From positions 1 to 43,285 of the forward strand of contig PNMH01000026.1 in assembly GCA_013823505.1 (NCBI GenBank): 43,285 nucleotides of DNA. The letters are read 5' to 3'. Below are positions 41,674 through 43,285 of the stretch, one piece after another. The first letter of the stretch is position 1, and every line of letters begins with the position of its first letter. The translations under genes were made by a program, and so were the position numbers. The notes under the pieces are model-generated. The model was not told the DNA's origin. It was given only the letters and a program-made list of their open reading frames with translations, and did not search any database. This DNA is from Polaromonas sp. Lineage in GTDB: Bacteria; Pseudomonadota; Gammaproteobacteria; Burkholderiales; Burkholderiaceae.

Positions 41674-42858
41674 TTACACCAACTCAATGGCCATGGCGGT
41701 GGCTTCGCCGCCGCCGATGCACAAGGTGGCCACACCCTTCTTGCCGCCACGCGCCTGCAGCGCGTGCAGCAACGTGACCAGGATGCGCGCGCCACTGGCA
41801 CCGATGGGGTGGCCGAGTGCGCAGGCGCCGCCGTTGACGTTCACCTTCTCGTGCGGAATGCTCAGCTCGGTCATGAGCGCCATGGGCACCACAGCGAAAG
41901 CCTCGTTGATCTCCCACAGGTCCACGTCTGCCACGCTCCAGCCGGTCTTGGCCAGCAGCTTCTGCGTGGCGCCCACCGGCGCGGTGGCGAACCAGTTGGG
42001 TTCCTGCGCGTGGGTGCTGTGCGCCACGATGCGCGCCAGCGGTTTGAGACCCTGGGCCTTCGCGGTCGACTCGCGCATGAGCACCAGCGCGGCGGCGCCG
42101 TCGTTGATGGACGAGCTCGACGCGGCCGTGATGGTGCCGTCTTTCTTGAACGCGGGCTTGAGGCTGGTGACCTTGTCGAGCTTGACCTTGCCCGGGCCTT
42201 CGTCGGTGGACACCACGCGTTCGCCGCTGCGGTCTTTCACCGTCACGGGCGTGATCTCGGCGGCGAACGCGCCGCTCTCGGTGGCGGCCTTGGCGCGCGT
42301 CACGGAGGCAATGGCGAACGCGTCCTGCTGCTCGCGGGTGAAGCTGTACTTGGCGGCGCAGTCTTCGCCAAAGGTGCCCATGGAGCGGCCGGCCTCGTAG
42401 GCGTCTTCCAGGCCGTCGAGCATCATGTGGTCGTAGATCTTGTCGTGACCCATGCGGTAGCCGCCACGGCCCTTGAGCATCAGGTAGGGCGCGTTGGTCA
42501 TGCTCTCCATGCCGCCGGCCACCATCACGGTGGCGCTGCCGGCGGCGATCATGTCGTGCGCGAGCATGGTGGCCTTCATGCCCGAGCCGCACATCTTGGA
42601 CAGCGTCACGGCGCCGGCCGATTTCGGCAGGCCGCCCTTGAACGCCGCCTGGCGCGCGGGCGCCTGGCCCTGCCCGGCCATCAGGCAGTTGCCGAACAGC
42701 ACTTCATCGACCTGCTCCGGCTTCACGCCGCTGCGCTCAACGGCGGCCTTGATGGCAGCGCCGCCCAGGTCGTGGGCCGAGAGGCTGGAAAAATCGCTCT
42801 GGAACGAGCCCATGGGGGTGCGGGCAGCACCGACGATGACGATGGGATCTTGGGACAT
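41674..42858 (-). CDS. Acetyl-CoA acetyltransferase (thiolase)
   Basis: 394 aa, cytosolic. Thiolase catalytic residues are all visible: C90 in LSKMCGSGMKA, H350 in CALGHPIGASGAR and C380 in ATLCIGGGEATA. EINEAFAV (about residues 316-323) is the N-E-A-F element. Length and motifs fit acetoacetyl-CoA thiolases (AtoB/PhaA-like) rather than FadA; the role could be acetoacetyl-CoA formation or breakdown of the acetoacetate from the leucine operon. AGGAGA precedes the ATG at 42858. It is 30 bases after aceK and 18 before the dehydrogenase. Confidence 0.93.
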   Translation of the reverse strand: MSQDPIVIVGAARTPMGSFQSDFSSLSAHDLGGAAIKAAVERSGVKPEQVDEVLFGNCLMAGQGQAPARQAAFKGGLPKSAGAVTLSKMCGSGMKATMLAHDMIAAGSATVMVAGGMESMTNAPYLMLKGRGGYRMGHDKIYDHMMLDGLEDAYEAGRSMGTFGEDCAAKYSFTREQQDAFAIASVTRAKAATESGAFAAEITPVTVKDRSGERVVSTDEGPGKVKLDKVTSLKPAFKKDGTITAASSSSINDGAAALVLMRESTAKAQGLKPLARIVAHSTHAQEPNWFATAPVGATQKLLAKTGWSVADVDLWEINEAFAVVPMALMTELSIPHEKVNVNGGACALGHPIGASGARILVTLLHALQARGGKKGVATLCIGGGEATAMAIELV

Positions 42859-42888
42859 GGTGAATCTCCTGGAAAGGTGGACAAAGGT

Positions 42889-43285
42889 TCAGGCGAGCGC
42901 GTGCGACAAAAACCGCCGCTCGCGCTCGTAAGGAAAAACGTCGAACACATGGCCGGCGGCGATGCGCTCCTTGTTCGATTGCCAAAAGGCGGCATCCAGC
43001 AGGTCGGCGTGGTGTTGCATGAAGACCTCGCGCACCACTGGGTTGCCGAGCAGAAACGGGCCGAAGGTTTCGGGAAACACGTCGTGCTTGCGCACCGTGT
43101 ACCAGACCTCCCCCGACATCTCGTCTTCTTCGTTGCGCGGCGCGGGCACGCGGCGGAAGTTGCAGTCGGTGACGTACTCGATCTCGTCGTAGTCGTAGAA
43201 CACCACCTTGCCGTGGCGGGTGATGCCGAAGTTCTTCCAGAGCATGTCGCCGGGGAAGATGTTGGCCGCCACCAGGTCCTTGATG
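42889..43285 (-). CDS. aceK: Isocitrate dehydrogenase kinase/phosphatase, C-terminal part (runs off the window)
   Basis: About 132 C-terminal residues are present. [20 protein letters not shown] followed by [20 protein letters not shown] is the AceK kinase core, with DYDE providing the metal-binding aspartate. The tail [20 protein letters not shown] and [12 protein letters not shown] is also typical. The enzyme switches isocitrate dehydrogenase by phosphorylation, steering carbon to the glyoxylate shunt when acetate or fatty acids are used. That suits the following thiolase and acyl-CoA dehydrogenase genes on the same strand. The N-terminal three quarters lie beyond the right edge. Confidence 0.95.
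   Translation of the reverse strand, partial: IKDLVAANIFPGDMLWKNFGITRHGKVVFYDYDEIEYVTDCNFRRVPAPRNEEDEMSGEVWYTVRKHDVFPETFGPFLLGNPVVREVFMQHHADLLDAAFWQSNKERIAAGHVFDVFPYERERRFLSHALA

Noticed and set aside
1..43285. CRISPR arrays, tRNA or rRNA genes, complete insertion sequences, integrases
   Set aside because: No regularly spaced short repeats, no cloverleaf-like sequences and no transposase or integrase reading frames were seen, including around the X cassette.

Overview
The window is a high-GC (about two thirds G+C, judged by eye) stretch of a betaproteobacterial chromosome, most likely Burkholderiales/Comamonadaceae in the Hydrogenophaga-Acidovorax neighbourhood. That placement is inferred from an SAH riboswitch ahead of ahcY, a leucine/isovalerate (mcc) operon, a 1973-residue double UvrA and an aceK-thiolase-acyl-CoA dehydrogenase run. 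It was not tested by any database search. About 36 genes are supported, nearly all housekeeping or catabolic and tightly packed, often with 4-base start/stop overlaps.

Layout: (1) 1-306: the ahcY start, read leftward, behind an S-adenosylhomocysteine riboswitch with a visible terminator; divergent from it are a HAD phosphatase and an MFS transporter. (2) 2438-9066: a small coiled-coil membrane protein, a YkgJ-like cysteine-cluster protein and the giant tandem-duplicated UvrA. (3) 9067-12252: an accessory insert with an unrecognised 632-aa gene (X), a decayed frameshifted gene (Z) and a mutated second copy of the uvrA 5' end. (4) 12253-18454: an orphan Liv-type binding protein, a universal stress protein with an FNR/ANR-type promoter, and a two-gene NAD-linked formate dehydrogenase whose gamma and beta subunits are fused. 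(5) 18516-21029: a ModE/LysR-like regulator divergent from the formate dehydrogenase, then a DsbA-fold isomerase, a DUF1289 protein and a YbaK deacylase. (6) 21204-23099: gene Y, a second unrecognised gene of 631 aa that is a collinear paralogue of X. (7) 23143-32416: a nine-gene leftward operon for leucine/isovaleryl-CoA breakdown (mccB, DinB, acyl-CoA dehydrogenase, liuC, DUF4126, mccA, ghrA, mvaB, lysE), with a divergent AraC regulator. (8) 33557-35825: a HAD phosphatase, YchJ, a rhodanese and a GST. (9) 35838-40192: trkA with two tandem trkH genes for potassium uptake. (10) 40193-40527: a gene-free stretch holding two inverted copies of a hairpin repeat. (11) 40528-43285: acyl-CoA dehydrogenase, thiolase and the aceK end.

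The best candidates for something undescribed are the X/Y family and its setting. The two proteins are almost equal in length and have diverged N-terminal helical halves. Both then have the same WIEGPIT motif, a lysine-rich linker and a conserved C-terminal domain, and both lie in DNA of visibly lower GC than the neighbours. X sits between the working uvrA 5' end and a broken copy of it, as if a cassette entered at the start of uvrA and replaced the gene's 5' end. The nested hairpin elements at 40256-40498 and the riboswitch/terminator architecture at 108-216 are the clearest nucleic-acid structures.
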